Below, piece by piece: positions 22,349 through 31,965 of a stretch of 64,000 bases of DNA (position 1 is the first letter of the stretch; every line of letters begins with the position of its first letter). A program made the translations under genes and the position numbers. The notes under the pieces are model-generated. The model was not told where the DNA came from, ran no database searches, and saw nothing but the letters and a program-made list of their open reading frames with translations. The stretch lies in contig JACVTC010000221.1 of the NCBI GenBank assembly GCA_016946835.1, forward strand, positions 96,333 to 160,332. The letters are read 5' to 3'. The DNA comes from Neocallimastix lanati (nom. inval.) (lineage: Eukaryota > Neocallimastigomycota > Neocallimastigomycetes > Neocallimastigales > Neocallimastigaceae).

Positions 22349-23350
22349 TGTAATAATTTAATTAAAAAATTATAATTAAATTATTAATCATTAATATTAG
22401 CTCTAACTGCTAATATTAAAGGTTTAGAAAAGAATCATACTTACCTATGGTTCTTTCTAATTATCGAGTTTATTATAACGAATTATAATAGACGAAACAC
22501 TAAAATTGATAAGGAAAAGTTTTAATTATAAAATTTGTTTTATTAAAATAATTTGTTTTATTATTTATTAAAAATTTTAAATGTTAAAACTTATTGTTAT
22601 TATTATTATATTATAATTGTTATAATAATAACTCTTGATTTCTCAAAGAGAACTCAAGAGCCTTATTTATACTTTTTTGTCAAAATAAGGTTAAAATCAA
22701 AAGGGGTTCTTAATCTTAACAAATCTCTTATCCAGGAAAAGACTAGAAGAAAAACCTAGATAAGTTTTTTTGATCGATATTCTATCCATATCGATCATCG
22801 CGTTAATTAAGTAAAACGGATTACTTTTAAGAAGTAATTGGAAAAACCTTAATTAACCGATTACTTAATCTAATATAATGATCAAAAATAAAAGAATAAA
22901 ATAATGAAAATTATTTCGATCATAAAATTTAAAATTTAATCTATTTAGTTCTATTTTATAGAACTTTACATAAAAAAATATAAAACAATACATTAATAAT
23001 AAAATACATGATTAATACAATACAGAATACATGATAGAATACAGAATACATGATAAAATACAGAATAGTGTTTTAGTTTATGATTTAATAAGTGAGAGAA
23101 AACTAAAACTAATAAATTTAATAATTAAGTGAATAATTAAATAAATTTAATATTATTTTAAATGTATAAAAATTATTTGATTAAATAAATTTTTAATATT
23201 AAACTAAATAAAATTTTAATATATAATTAAATAAATTATTAATTATAATTAATTGTATAAATGAAATATGAGTTAAATAAAAGTTATATTAATTATAACC
23301 TAACTAAGAAAATATAATTATTTTGTTAAAAATAATTATAGATTCTTACA
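22349..23350 (-). repeat. LTR, family A, copy A5, ending 18 bp before tRNA-Ser
   Basis: About 1,002 bp, TGTAATAATTTAATTAAA ... TATAGATTCTTACA. The core is on the minus strand near 22617-22680. The left flank is ACATA and the right flank ACCAA, so no intact target duplication is left. Notably ACATA is the sequence found just upstream of the other tRNA-Ser copy (31221-31225), as if the original target were there. The LTR points away from the tRNA gene. Confidence 0.82.
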
Positions 23351-23368
23351 ACCAAATATAAGGAAGTA

Positions 23369-23450
23369 GTCAGTTTGTCCGAGTGGTTAAAGAGTCAGAC
23401 TTGAAATCTGGTGGGCTCTGCCCGCGCAGGTTCAAACCCTGTAGCTGACG
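23369..23450 (+). tRNA. tRNA-Ser (TGA), copy 2
   Basis: 82 nt, the same gene as copy 1 with two changes: A replaces G near position 26 (GTTAAAGAG), and the T stem is GCAGG/CCTGT with one G-U pair. Anticodon loop CTTGAAA is intact. LTR A5 ends 18 bp upstream. Confidence 0.92.
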
Positions 23451-23465
23451 CTTCGTTGTTTGATA

Positions 23466-23537
23466 GGGGTGTTAGCTCAGCGGTAGAGCAATTGACTGCA
23501 GATCAATAGGTCTTCGGTTCAAATCCGGAACGCCCCT
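23466..23537 (+). tRNA. tRNA-Cys (GCA), copy 2
   Basis: The 72-nt cloverleaf has anticodon loop CTGCAGA, D stem GCTC/GAGC intact, and U73. It lies 15 bp after tRNA-Ser. A T run (CATTTTTTTATTTTT) follows as terminator. Confidence 0.93.
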
Positions 23538-23901
23538 TGTCATTTTTTTATTTTTAATTTCAATTCTTTATTTTGTTTTATTTAGTTTTATTTTATTTTA
23601 TTTTATTAATTAAAATACTTCATATTAAAAATTTATTAATTATTTTTAAAAATATAAAAATATTTTCTTTTTAATACATTAATTTTTTTTTATTTAGTAA
23701 TATTTTTTTTTTAATATTAATTTTTTTTTAATACAATTTTTTAATACTATTTTTATAATACTATTTTTTTAATACTATTTATTATTATTTTAAAGACGTT
23801 ATAATATTTTCTTTTTATTACATTATATTTTTTTAATATTATTTTTTTTAATATTATTTTTTTTTTAATATTATTTTTTTCTTATCGTCTTGTGTTATAT
23901 T
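23538..23901. other. T-rich flank shared with the second tRNA pair
   Basis: This stretch of TTTTTTAATATTA-type runs is nearly the same as 31403-31740, so the tRNA pair plus its downstream flank is duplicated on both sides of E2. The two copies part at about 23880, just before the E2 LTR. Confidence 0.75.
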
Positions 23902-24136
23902 TGATAAATTTTAGAAATTATCTTAATTTTAATATAGAATTAAAAAGTGATAATTTCAATTTATTTTAATAATAACTGTATAAGTTATTTATGAATTAAA
24001 AATGTTTTATTAAAAATAACACTAAAAATTTGGTTTATTAGAACACTTGTTTTCTAATATTTTATTTTATAAATCTTTTATTAAAATTTATTAAACATTA
24101 TAAAAATTAAAAGTGATTATTAAAATTATAAAATTA

Positions 24137-24167
<31 letters not shown>

Positions 24168-24683
24168 TTTACATGAAATATTTACAAGTATTTATATTTT
24201 TCTTTAAAATTAAACTGTTTATAATTTATAAATAAAAAGAATAATTAAATAAAATAAAAGTAATAAAATTAATAATAAAATAAATAATTAATAATAAAAT
24301 AAATAAATTTGTTTATTATAAAAATAATTAAAAAAATATTTTGTTATTTAAATTAATTAATTTTGTTATTATAAAATTATTATTTAATTATAAAATTAAT
24401 TATAAAAATTATTATAAAACTAATTATAAAAATTAATTATTTTATTTTAAATTTAATCTTAATATTTTTATTTTGAAAAATATATAATATTTCTTTCATA
24501 TCTGAGTATTAATGTAATTTTTAAGTGTAATTTATTTGTTTTATTTAATTAATTAATTAATTAATTTTTAAATTTTTTTTTTTTTTTTTTTTATTTTATT
24601 AAATTATTATTAAACTTGGCTAAGGTTAGTTTCGATTTTATGTATAATATATTTTTAAGATTTATTAATTTTGTTATTTATCA
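23902..24683 (-). repeat. E2 3' LTR
   Basis: TGATAAATTTTAG ... TTATTTATCA, 782 bp. The pol stop (24696-24698) lies 12 bp away. The short GAGGAA run between them is the best polypurine-tract candidate. Confidence 0.9.
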
Positions 24684-24695
24684 ATTCCTCGGCGG

Positions 24696-27600
24696 TTAAG
24701 ATTGAACTTCGTCCCTTGAAGTTAATTCTTTTTCTGGAATGATATAAGGAAAAACATTTTTAATATGTACATTTCGATCAAGAAGTTTTCCTGTTTGAGG
24801 ATCTTCGAGGACAACTGTATTGAATTTTTGTTTGTTAACTACTTTATATGGTCCATAAAAGTAAGGATTTAATTTACTTCTTCCAATTAATCTTATCATC
24901 ACGTAATCTCCGGGTTTATAATTTTTCTTTAGTGATTTCGATAGTCCAATGCGATGTTCCCAATATTGATTTGCGTAATCCGAATATTCTGTTGCTTGTT
25001 TCACCCAATTCTGATGTCTTAGGAATCTTCTAAAAATATATTCTTCATCTGTTTCATTTGGATCTTTGTAAATATCTGGAAACATTACTTCTAATGGCCA
25101 GGTGTCTTTTCTCCCATAAAGTAATTCAAAGCTGCTAAATTTTGTTTTGGAATTTTTTGTTGTTCTAAGAGCCCAAAGTGCGGATGGTAAATATTCATCC
25201 CATTCACTTTCGTTTTCAATTAAGAGTCTTAGAATTTTCTCTACTTCTCTATTACGGTTTTCAATCATACCATTTGATTCTGGATGATGTGGAGATACAA
25301 AGTGCACCCATGACCCATAAAGATCGATCATCATTTTAGTAATATCTGCTGCGAACGAACTTCCATTATCTGTAACAATTATTTCTGGAGGACCATGTCT
25401 TGATATAACTTCAGTTAAAAATTTTATAACTTCTTCAGTCTTTGTGTTTGGAATGGCTTTAGCTTCAACCCATTTTGTGAAGTAGTCAACCAATGTAATA
25501 ATATACATATTTCCATTTTTAGTAATTGGAAGAGGACCAATCATATCAAATCCAACACGAGTAAATGGTTGTTCAACTGGTGTTACATTATCTGCAGTGT
25601 TTTTCGGGATTGGTTTTGGTCTACAAAGTTGACATTTTCTGCAAGATTTGATCCACATCCTAACGTCATTCCAAATGCCGGGCCAATAATATGAATTTAG
25701 TATTCTGTTTACAGTTTTTTCGGCTCCTTCATGTCCTACAGAATGAGCACGATTAATTATATCCTTTTTGTCTTCATCACGGTAGATAACTTTTAAATAA
25801 GTATCATCTTTCTTATAATATAAGGTGTTATCAACAACTTGATAATTCTTAGTGAAGTATTTGATTATTCCTTCTGGTAGGTTTAAATCTTTTGGATTAA
25901 GATCAGCTAAAATTGTATTAATACATTTTATAATATCTTCGCTGTCTTTTGAAGGTAGTCTTGAAAGAGCGTCTGCGAAAACATTTTTCTTTCCTTTTTC
26001 ATATTTTAGTTCAATTTTATATTTGTTAAATTCTTCTATCCAACGCATGTGTCTTCCTTTATTTGGAATAGTATTTTTGTAAAATCCTAAGAGTGGTTTA
26101 TGATCCGTAATGAATATAGTTGGTTTCTTGTTACTAATTAAGTACTGACGGAATTTTTGGATTGCGTAATTAATAGCCAAACCTTCAAGATCAGTTACAG
26201 AGTAATTTCTTTCTGGAGGTGATAAAGTACGACTTACACAACAAATTGGGTGTTCCAATTTGTCTTCCTCCACCTGTAAGAGGACAGCACCGATACCTTG
26301 AGTAGAGGCGTCTGTTCTAACTATAAATTCTTTATCAAAGTCAGGATAACATAATATAGGGTCAGACAATAAACAGTGACGTATGTCATCAAAAGCTTCA
26401 TTACGATCAGAAGTCCATATATATGGTTGATTTTTCTTAAGTAGTTTAAAAAGAGAGTCAGCTCTTATAGAGAAATTTTGTATAAATTTTCTGTAATAAC
26501 TAGCAAGACCAAGGAAAGACCTGAGTTCATTAACATTTTTGGGAGCTTCCCAAAGGGCTATACTTTGAACTTTAGAAGGAACAGTTTTTAAACCATTAGG
26601 GGTAAGAACATGACCTAAGACTTCAATTGATTCTTGGAAAAATTTGCATTTTTGAAGATTGAGGGAGAGATTATACTTGGAGAATATTTCAAATACTTGT
26701 TTTAAATGTTCAAGATGTTCTTCAATAGAAGTAGAATATACAACTATGTCATCGATGTAAACGAATAAGCATTTACCAATGAGGGGTAAAAGGATTCTGT
26801 TCATCTCCCTTTGAAAGGTAGCGGGAGCATTAGTTAAACCGAAAGGCATAACAACAAAATTATAGTTTCCAAATTTTGTTGTGAAAGAAGTTTTTTCGAT
26901 ATCTCTGGGATTCATTGGGATTTGGTGATAACCCGAATATAAGTCAAGGGCTGAAAATATTTTAGCACCTCTAACTGAAGAGACAAGTTCATCGATGAAA
27001 GGAAGTGCATATGAATCTTTAATAGTGATTTCATTAAGCCTTCTGTAATCTATACATAGTCTCCATTTCCCATTTTTCTTTCTGACTAATAAAACAGGAA
27101 ATGACCAAGGGGAATGCGAGGGAATAATTAAGCCTTTATTAAGTAAGGATATAATTTCTTCTTTTAGAATATCAGAATGCTCTTTTGATAATTTATAAGG
27201 TTTTAGCTTAATAGGTTTTTCAGTAGTAGTAATTATTGAATGTGGTTCAAGGTTAGCAGTTGTTAGCTGACTTAGTGATGTTGCCATACAATTTTTGTAT
27301 TGATTAATAAGACTTTCAAATTTTGATTTAACTTTATCTGGAACAGAATTGAGAATTTCGTTTAAGGTAGAGTTAAATTCACGAATTTCTTCATCTTCTT
27401 TAGATACATAAATAGCATTCATTAAGGGAATATTATTTGTATTATTTGAGTTAATTATCTGGATTATCTTTTTAAGACCTTTTCTTGTTTTCTGATATAT
27501 GAAATCATCATCTGGATCAATAAGTAATCTATATTTCTTTTGGATACTTCTTCCAAAAATAATATCAAAGTATGGATTATCTTGATTTATAATATAAAAT

Positions 27601-28574
27601 TTTTCATAAATGTTGCAAGAATCATTAATGTTAATTTTCAATGGAACATAGTATTTAGTAGGTACTGTAGATCCATTTGCTAAAGTAATATTTTGTTCTA
27701 TTATATCTTCTTCAATTTTCACATCATTAAATTTATTTAAACATCCTGTTGTTATAACATTTACATTTGCTCCTGTATCGTAAAGAATTTTTAAAAATAC
27801 TTCTTTCGTTTTTCCAATGAAGATTGGAATAGGAATATTATAAAGAGAGCATAATACATTATCTATTTTTGGCTTACATCCTTGTCCTAATTCCTTCCTA
27901 AGAGTAGGACTAATAGAAAGTAATTGTGCAAGACTAATTTTCGGAAACAAGTTGTTGGCTTCCTTAATTATACTAAATTTATTACCTGGTTCTAACATTT
28001 GTATATCTGTCATACTTCTTTTTCTGGTTTGTTTAGTTTGACTGAGAGATTGACTATGTGTTAGAACGTCTTTGGTATTATTTTCATTATTTATTTTTCT
28101 ATGTTCATCAATTATGTTAATTACATTATTCTTATTATTTCCATTATTACTTTCATTATTATTTCCATTATTGTTTTCTGAATTATTTTTCATTTCAGAA
28201 TCTTTTGTATTTTCCTTTGTATTATTTGGTTCATCAATAATAATTTCATCATTATCATTTAATTCATGGTCATTTTGTTTTTCATTATTAAGTTCTTCAC
28301 TTATTTTTCTTCTTCTTGTATTCCTGATTGCTTTCTTTTGTTGTTTAACTTTCTTAATATTTGGTTGATTAAGAATGGATGGTTTAACGATACTTTTATT
28401 ATTTGGAGAGATTTTATTCTTATCCAAGGTACTTGTAGGCACTTTCTTTTTCTGGGCTACATTAAGTTGAGGGATTTGATTATTTTCGTTATTAAGGTAA
28501 TTTGTTGATTGATTTGATGATGCAATTTTAGTTATTTTGGGAGATTGCTTACTCCCATAATTTAATTTAAACAT
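24696..28574 (-). CDS. E2 Pol (protease, reverse transcriptase, RNase H, integrase)
   Basis: 1,292 residues in the -1 frame relative to gag. Residues 1-200 are a Lys/Asn-rich linker. The protease motif ILYDTGAN lies near 266. RT has YIDDIVVY near 608, and RNase H has RTDAS near 755. Integrase has a zinc module ending CRKCQLC near 975-980 and catalytic D in GFDMIG near 1008, TDNGSSF near 1070 and E in MIENRN near 1103. A GPY module (FYGPYKVV) follows, with no chromodomain. All key residues are present and there are no stops, so the enzyme looks functional. An ATG opens the frame at 28574, but it overlaps the slippery site, so frameshifting is the likelier mode. Integrase gives Ty3/gypsy domain order (RT-RH-IN). 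Confidence 0.95.
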   Translation of the reverse strand: MFKLNYGSKQSPKITKIASSNQSTNYLNNENNQIPQLNVAQKKKVPTSTLDKNKISPNNKSIVKPSILNQPNIKKVKQQKKAIRNTRRRKISEELNNEKQNDHELNDNDEIIIDEPNNTKENTKDSEMKNNSENNNGNNNESNNGNNKNNVINIIDEHRKINNENNTKDVLTHSQSLSQTKQTRKRSMTDIQMLEPGNKFSIIKEANNLFPKISLAQLLSISPTLRKELGQGCKPKIDNVLCSLYNIPIPIFIGKTKEVFLKILYDTGANVNVITTGCLNKFNDVKIEEDIIEQNITLANGSTVPTKYYVPLKININDSCNIYEKFYIINQDNPYFDIIFGRSIQKKYRLLIDPDDDFIYQKTRKGLKKIIQIINSNNTNNIPLMNAIYVSKEDEEIREFNSTLNEILNSVPDKVKSKFESLINQYKNCMATSLSQLTTANLEPHSIITTTEKPIKLKPYKLSKEHSDILKEEIISLLNKGLIIPSHSPWSFPVLLVRKKNGKWRLCIDYRRLNEITIKDSYALPFIDELVSSVRGAKIFSALDLYSGYHQIPMNPRDIEKTSFTTKFGNYNFVVMPFGLTNAPATFQREMNRILLPLIGKCLFVYIDDIVVYSTSIEEHLEHLKQVFEIFSKYNLSLNLQKCKFFQESIEVLGHVLTPNGLKTVPSKVQSIALWEAPKNVNELRSFLGLASYYRKFIQNFSIRADSLFKLLKKNQPYIWTSDRNEAFDDIRHCLLSDPILCYPDFDKEFIVRTDASTQGIGAVLLQVEEDKLEHPICCVSRTLSPPERNYSVTDLEGLAINYAIQKFRQYLISNKKPTIFITDHKPLLGFYKNTIPNKGRHMRWIEEFNKYKIELKYEKGKKNVFADALSRLPSKDSEDIIKCINTILADLNPKDLNLPEGIIKYFTKNYQVVDNTLYYKKDDTYLKVIYRDEDKKDIINRAHSVGHEGAEKTVNRILNSYYWPGIWNDVRMWIKSCRKCQLCRPKPIPKNTADNVTPVEQPFTRVGFDMIGPLPITKNGNMYIITLVDYFTKWVEAKAIPNTKTEEVIKFLTEVISRHGPPEIIVTDNGSSFAADITKMMIDLYGSWVHFVSPHHPESNGMIENRNREVEKILRLLIENESEWDEYLPSALWALRTTKNSKTKFSSFELLYGRKDTWPLEVMFPDIYKDPNETDEEYIFRRFLRHQNWVKQATEYSDYANQYWEHRIGLSKSLKKNYKPGDYVMIRLIGRSKLNPYFYGPYKVVNKQKFNTVVLEDPQTGKLLDRNVHIKNVFPYIIPEKELTSRDEVQS
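28539..28571 (-). promoter_or_regulatory. -1 ribosomal frameshift signal between E2 gag and pol
   Basis: On the element strand T TTA AAT (28571-28565) is a canonical X XXY YYZ slippery heptamer in the gag frame, directly before the gag stop TAA. After 7 nt a stem-loop follows: TGGGAG (28557-28552), 8-base loop, CTCCCA (28543-28538). A -1 slip reads into the open pol frame. Heptamer, phase, spacer and stem all fit known signals. Confidence 0.8.
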
Positions 28575-29455
28575 TCTTCTTCTAATTCAGGGCAATCATC
28601 TTTAACATGACCTATTCTTTGACAATTTAAACATACATTGATTTTTAAATCAGCAAGTTTCTGAGTTATTTCTTGCAATTCATCATCTTGGAGTTGTGTA
28701 GGTTTCAATGTGATTTTTCTATTTTCAACATTTTGATTAATATAATTATGAGTAGGTTTTATATTATTATTATATTTTTGGTAATTATTGTTGTGACTAT
28801 TATTTATATTATTATTCTTATTATTAAATGAATTATTTTTATTATAAGTACTTGTATAATATGTTCCATAATTATTTTGAGTGTTAGATTTTATTTTTCT
28901 TTTGTTTGGTTCTCCTTTATCTTTAGACCTATTTGATTCTACTAATTTATATATCTTCTCCTTTTTAGACGTTATTTGCATTGCATCTTTTAAGTTTTGC
29001 GGTTCTGCTTCTAATAAAGCCTCATAGATTTTAGTTAAAGTCCGAAATGCATTAATATAATAAGAGATTATAACTTCCTTATTTAAATCAATTCTAATTT
29101 TATTTAAAAGTGTTTCAAACCTTATGTTGAATTCTGCAACACTTTCACCTTTCTTAATTGTAGCTGTTGAAAGTTCTAATAACCTTGAATTTTTAGGAAG
29201 AGGACCCTTGTAATGTTCCTGTAATTTACTTATAATGGTATCATATTTATCTGGGGTAGTTTTATTTAATGAATTTATTACTATCTTTCTTGCAATACCA
29301 GTAGTAATTGAAATTAAACATTCTATCTTTTCTTCTTCGTCAATTTTATTGGAATTACACCAACGAGTATATGAGAAATTCCAATCATCAAATTCTACAG
29401 TCGGTTGACCTAATATAGGAATTCTGTTGAAATTAATTGATTTTAAATCGGACAT
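28562..29455 (-). CDS. E2 Gag
   Basis: 297 residues starting at ATG 29455. An alpha-helical capsid-type region covers residues 20-170 (FDDWNFSYTRWCN, then LLELSTATIKKGESVAEF), typical of Ty3/gypsy retrotransposon gag. An Asn/Tyr/Lys-rich basic stretch lies near 190-250. One CCHC zinc knuckle is at the C terminus (CLNCQRIGHVKDDC, about residues 274-287), which binds genomic RNA. The stop is directly after the slippery site. Confidence 0.92.
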   Translation of the reverse strand: MSDLKSINFNRIPILGQPTVEFDDWNFSYTRWCNSNKIDEEEKIECLISITTGIARKIVINSLNKTTPDKYDTIISKLQEHYKGPLPKNSRLLELSTATIKKGESVAEFNIRFETLLNKIRIDLNKEVIISYYINAFRTLTKIYEALLEAEPQNLKDAMQITSKKEKIYKLVESNRSKDKGEPNKRKIKSNTQNNYGTYYTSTYNKNNSFNNKNNNINNSHNNNYQKYNNNIKPTHNYINQNVENRKITLKPTQLQDDELQEITQKLADLKINVCLNCQRIGHVKDDCPELEEECLN

Positions 29456-29661
29456 TTTACTCTGGAATTTAGAAGTATTTTTGTTTTCTCTTTAATATAA
29501 TTTATATACTTTATTTTATATAATAATTTATTCGCTAACAAAATATTTATATATTTAAATTTAATTATTTAATCAAATTTTTAATTAATTAAAATTTTAT
29601 ATATTCAATTTCAATATATTTATTCATTCACTTATTATACGTTTCTTTAATTAGTTATTAT

Positions 29662-29698
<37 letters not shown>

Positions 29699-30434
29699 TT
29701 ATTTATTTATTTAAGAACCTCGAATTATATATGTAGCAGTAATAGATTTTCTTGGCGTTCTGATTATATTTTCGACCTCATTAGACTCTACTTACTCTCT
29801 TGTGCTGTTTTCATTCGACTGGTTATAAAGTTTTCCGTTTCTCTGGATCTCTCACCAAAGTATCGATATAACCAATCAATTACTCTCCAGTACAATTTTC
29901 AGTTCTGTCTAACCTCTACTCTCTATAATCAGGACCCAATACTCTCTCTTGCTACTCTAATTTATATCTTATTAATCGCGACCTAGAGTCAAGCTCCAAT
30001 AGTTTATGATTAATAAAATATAAACCTATATAATTCTTTAAAATTAAAATAGAATTTTTTTTTTTTTTTTTTTTTTTTCAAAATATTATCTATCGTTTCC
30101 TTTCCTTATATTTGTCGTTCTTTTCCTATTTATTTATTATTTTCTTCTTAATATAAATGGCTTTCTTCCCAATATTAATTTAATTTCTATTTATTATATT
30201 ATTATTATATTATTATATATATATACATATATATATATATTTTATTTTTAATTTTAAATTATGAATTTTTATACTAGTTCATACTCTAGTTTTAATTTTT
30301 AATTATTATTATATAATAAATATTATTTATCCTTTATTTTATTATTATGAATTTTTATACTAGTTCATACTCTAGTGTTAATAAATAATACTTATTAATA
30401 ATAAGTTAGCTGCCTCTCCGGTTCGAAGGACCAC
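29456..30434 (-). other. E2 leader between 5' LTR and gag
   Basis: 979 bp without a coding frame. On the element strand 29715-30005 is purine-rich (GAGAGAGT, AGAGATCCAGAGAAACGG) and has more G+C than the surroundings, so it could carry packaging or translation-entry structure. A 36-base T run lies near 29661-29696. A 31-bp direct repeat (30260-30290 and 30346-30376) contains ACTAGT...ACTCTAGT on the plus strand. Confidence 0.6.
30414..30434 (-). promoter_or_regulatory. E2 primer-binding site, TGG type
   Basis: After the LTR end and one base, the element strand reads TGGTCCTTCGAACCGG. TGG would pair with the CCA of a tRNA 3' end. The complement contains GGTTCGAA, a T-arm motif, but only a few bases from CCA, so I cannot name the tRNA. 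No match to this segment is visible inside the LTR, so self-priming is not supported here. Confidence 0.55.
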
Positions 30435-30669
30435 TGATAAATTTTAGAAATTATCTTAATTTTAATATAGAATTAAAAAGTGATAATTTCAATTTATTTT
30501 AATAATAACTGTATAAGTTATTTATGAATTAAAAATGTTTTATTAAAAATAACACTAAAAATTTGGTTTATTAGAACACTTGTTTTCTAATATTTTATTT
30601 TATAAATCTTTTATTAAAATTTATTAAACATTATAAAAATTAAAAGTGATTATTAAAATTATAAAATTA

Positions 30670-30703
<34 letters not shown>

Positions 30704-31219
30704 TTTACATGAAATATTTACAAGTATTTATATTTTTCTTTAAAATTAAACTATTTATAATTTATAAATAAAAAGAATAATTAAATAAAATAAAAGTAAT
30801 AAAATTAATAATAAAATAAATAATTAATAATAAAATAAATAAATTTGTTTATTATAAAAATAATTAAAAAAATATTTTGTTATTTAAATTAATTAATTTT
30901 GTTATTATAAAAATATTATTTAATTATAAAATTAATTATAAAAATTATTATAAAACTAATTATAAAAATTAATTATTTTATTTTAAATTTAATCTTAATA
31001 TTTTTATTTTGAAAAATATATAATATTTCTTTCATATCTGAGTATTAATGTAATTTTTAAGTGTAATTTATTTGTTTTATTTAATTAATTAATTAATTAA
31101 TTTTTAAATTTTTTTTTTTTTTTTTTTTATTTTATTAAATTATTATTAAACTTGGCTAAGGTTAGTTTCGATTTTATGTATAATATATTTTTAAGATTTA
31201 TTAATTTTGTTATTTATCA
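30435..31219 (-). repeat. E2 5' LTR
   Basis: 785 bp. It matches 23902-24683 with slight length changes in an AAT microsatellite and in T/A runs. The end TTATTTATCA is 14 bp upstream of tRNA-Ser copy 3. Confidence 0.9.
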
Positions 31220-31233
31220 AACATAAGGAAGTA

Positions 31234-31315
31234 GTCAGTTTGTCCGAGTGGTTAAGGAGTCAGACTTGAAATCTTGTGGGCTCTGCCCGCGCAGGTTCAA
31301 ACCCTGTAGCTGACG
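31234..31315 (+). tRNA. tRNA-Ser (TGA), copy 3, with an anticodon-stem mismatch
   Basis: 82 nt, like copies 1 and 2, but the anticodon stem reads TCAGA/TCTTG. The second pair is a C-U mismatch where the other copies have C-G. Anticodon loop CTTGAAA is unchanged. It may be functional but weaker, or decaying. Confidence 0.85.
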
Positions 31316-31330
31316 CTTCGTTGTCTGATA

Positions 31331-31402
31331 GGGGTGTTAGCTCAGCGGTAGAGCAATTGACTGCAGATCAATAGGTCTTCGGTTCAAATCCGGAACGCCC
31401 CT
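31331..31402 (+). tRNA. tRNA-Cys (GCA), copy 3
   Basis: The sequence is the same as copy 2 (72 nt, anticodon loop CTGCAGA, U73), 15 bp after tRNA-Ser. The T-rich flank downstream also matches copy 2. Confidence 0.93.
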
Positions 31403-31965
31403 TGTCATTTTTTTATTTTTAATTTCAATTCTTTATTTTGTTTTATTTAGTTTTATTTTATTTTATTTTATTAATTAAAATACTTCATATTAAAAATTTA
31501 TTAATTATTTTTAAAAATATAAAAATATTTTCTTTTTAATACATTAATTTTTTTTTATTTAGTAATATTTTTTTTTTAATATTAATTTTTTTTTAATACA
31601 ATTTTTTAATACTATTTTTATAATACTATTTTTTTAATACTATTTATTATTATTTTAAAGACGTTATAATATTTTCTTTTTATTACATTATATTTTTTTA
31701 ATATTATTTTTTTTAATATTATTTTTTTTTTAATATTATTTTTTTTTAATACTATTTTTTTTAACATTATTTTTTTTAACATTGTTTTTTTTAATATTTT
31801 TTTTAATATTATTTATTTTAATATTATTTTTTGTAATACTATTTTTTTTTTAATACTATTTTTTCTAATATTATTTTGTTTTAATACTATTTTTTTAAAT
31901 ATTTTTTTTTAAATAATATTTTTTAAACAATATTTTTTTTTTTTTTTTTTTAAATATTAAATATA
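31403..31965. other. T-rich flank downstream of the tRNA pair
   Basis: The first part (to about 31740) copies 23538-23880. The rest continues as runs of TTTTTTTAATACTA and similar units. No gene. Confidence 0.65.

Larger units (their letters stand above)
23902..31219 (-). mobile_element. E2: full-length Ty3/gypsy retrotransposon with gag and pol
   Basis: This 7,318-bp element has LTRs of 782 bp (23902-24683) and 785 bp (30435-31219) that are nearly the same apart from single-base and microsatellite differences. gag (28562-29455) and pol (24696-28574) overlap by 13 nt with a -1 frameshift signal. The PBS is TGG-type, unlike E1. The flanking 5-mers differ (ATATT left, AACAT right), so there is no target duplication. 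Instead both outer flanks carry copies of a tRNA-Ser/tRNA-Cys pair, which suggests recombination after insertion. Its right edge is 14 bp upstream of a tRNA-Ser. Confidence 0.92.

Noticed and set aside
22553-22759. 68-codon frame inside LTR A5
   Set aside because: It lies across the LTR core promoter hairpin in antisense and is not shared by other A-family copies.
30414-30434. Self-priming for E2, as in E1 and D
   Set aside because: The post-LTR sequence starts TGG after one base and I see no complement to it in the E2 LTR.
23897-31224. Target-site duplication for E2
   Set aside because: ATATT and AACAT do not match under any 4-6 bp register I tried.
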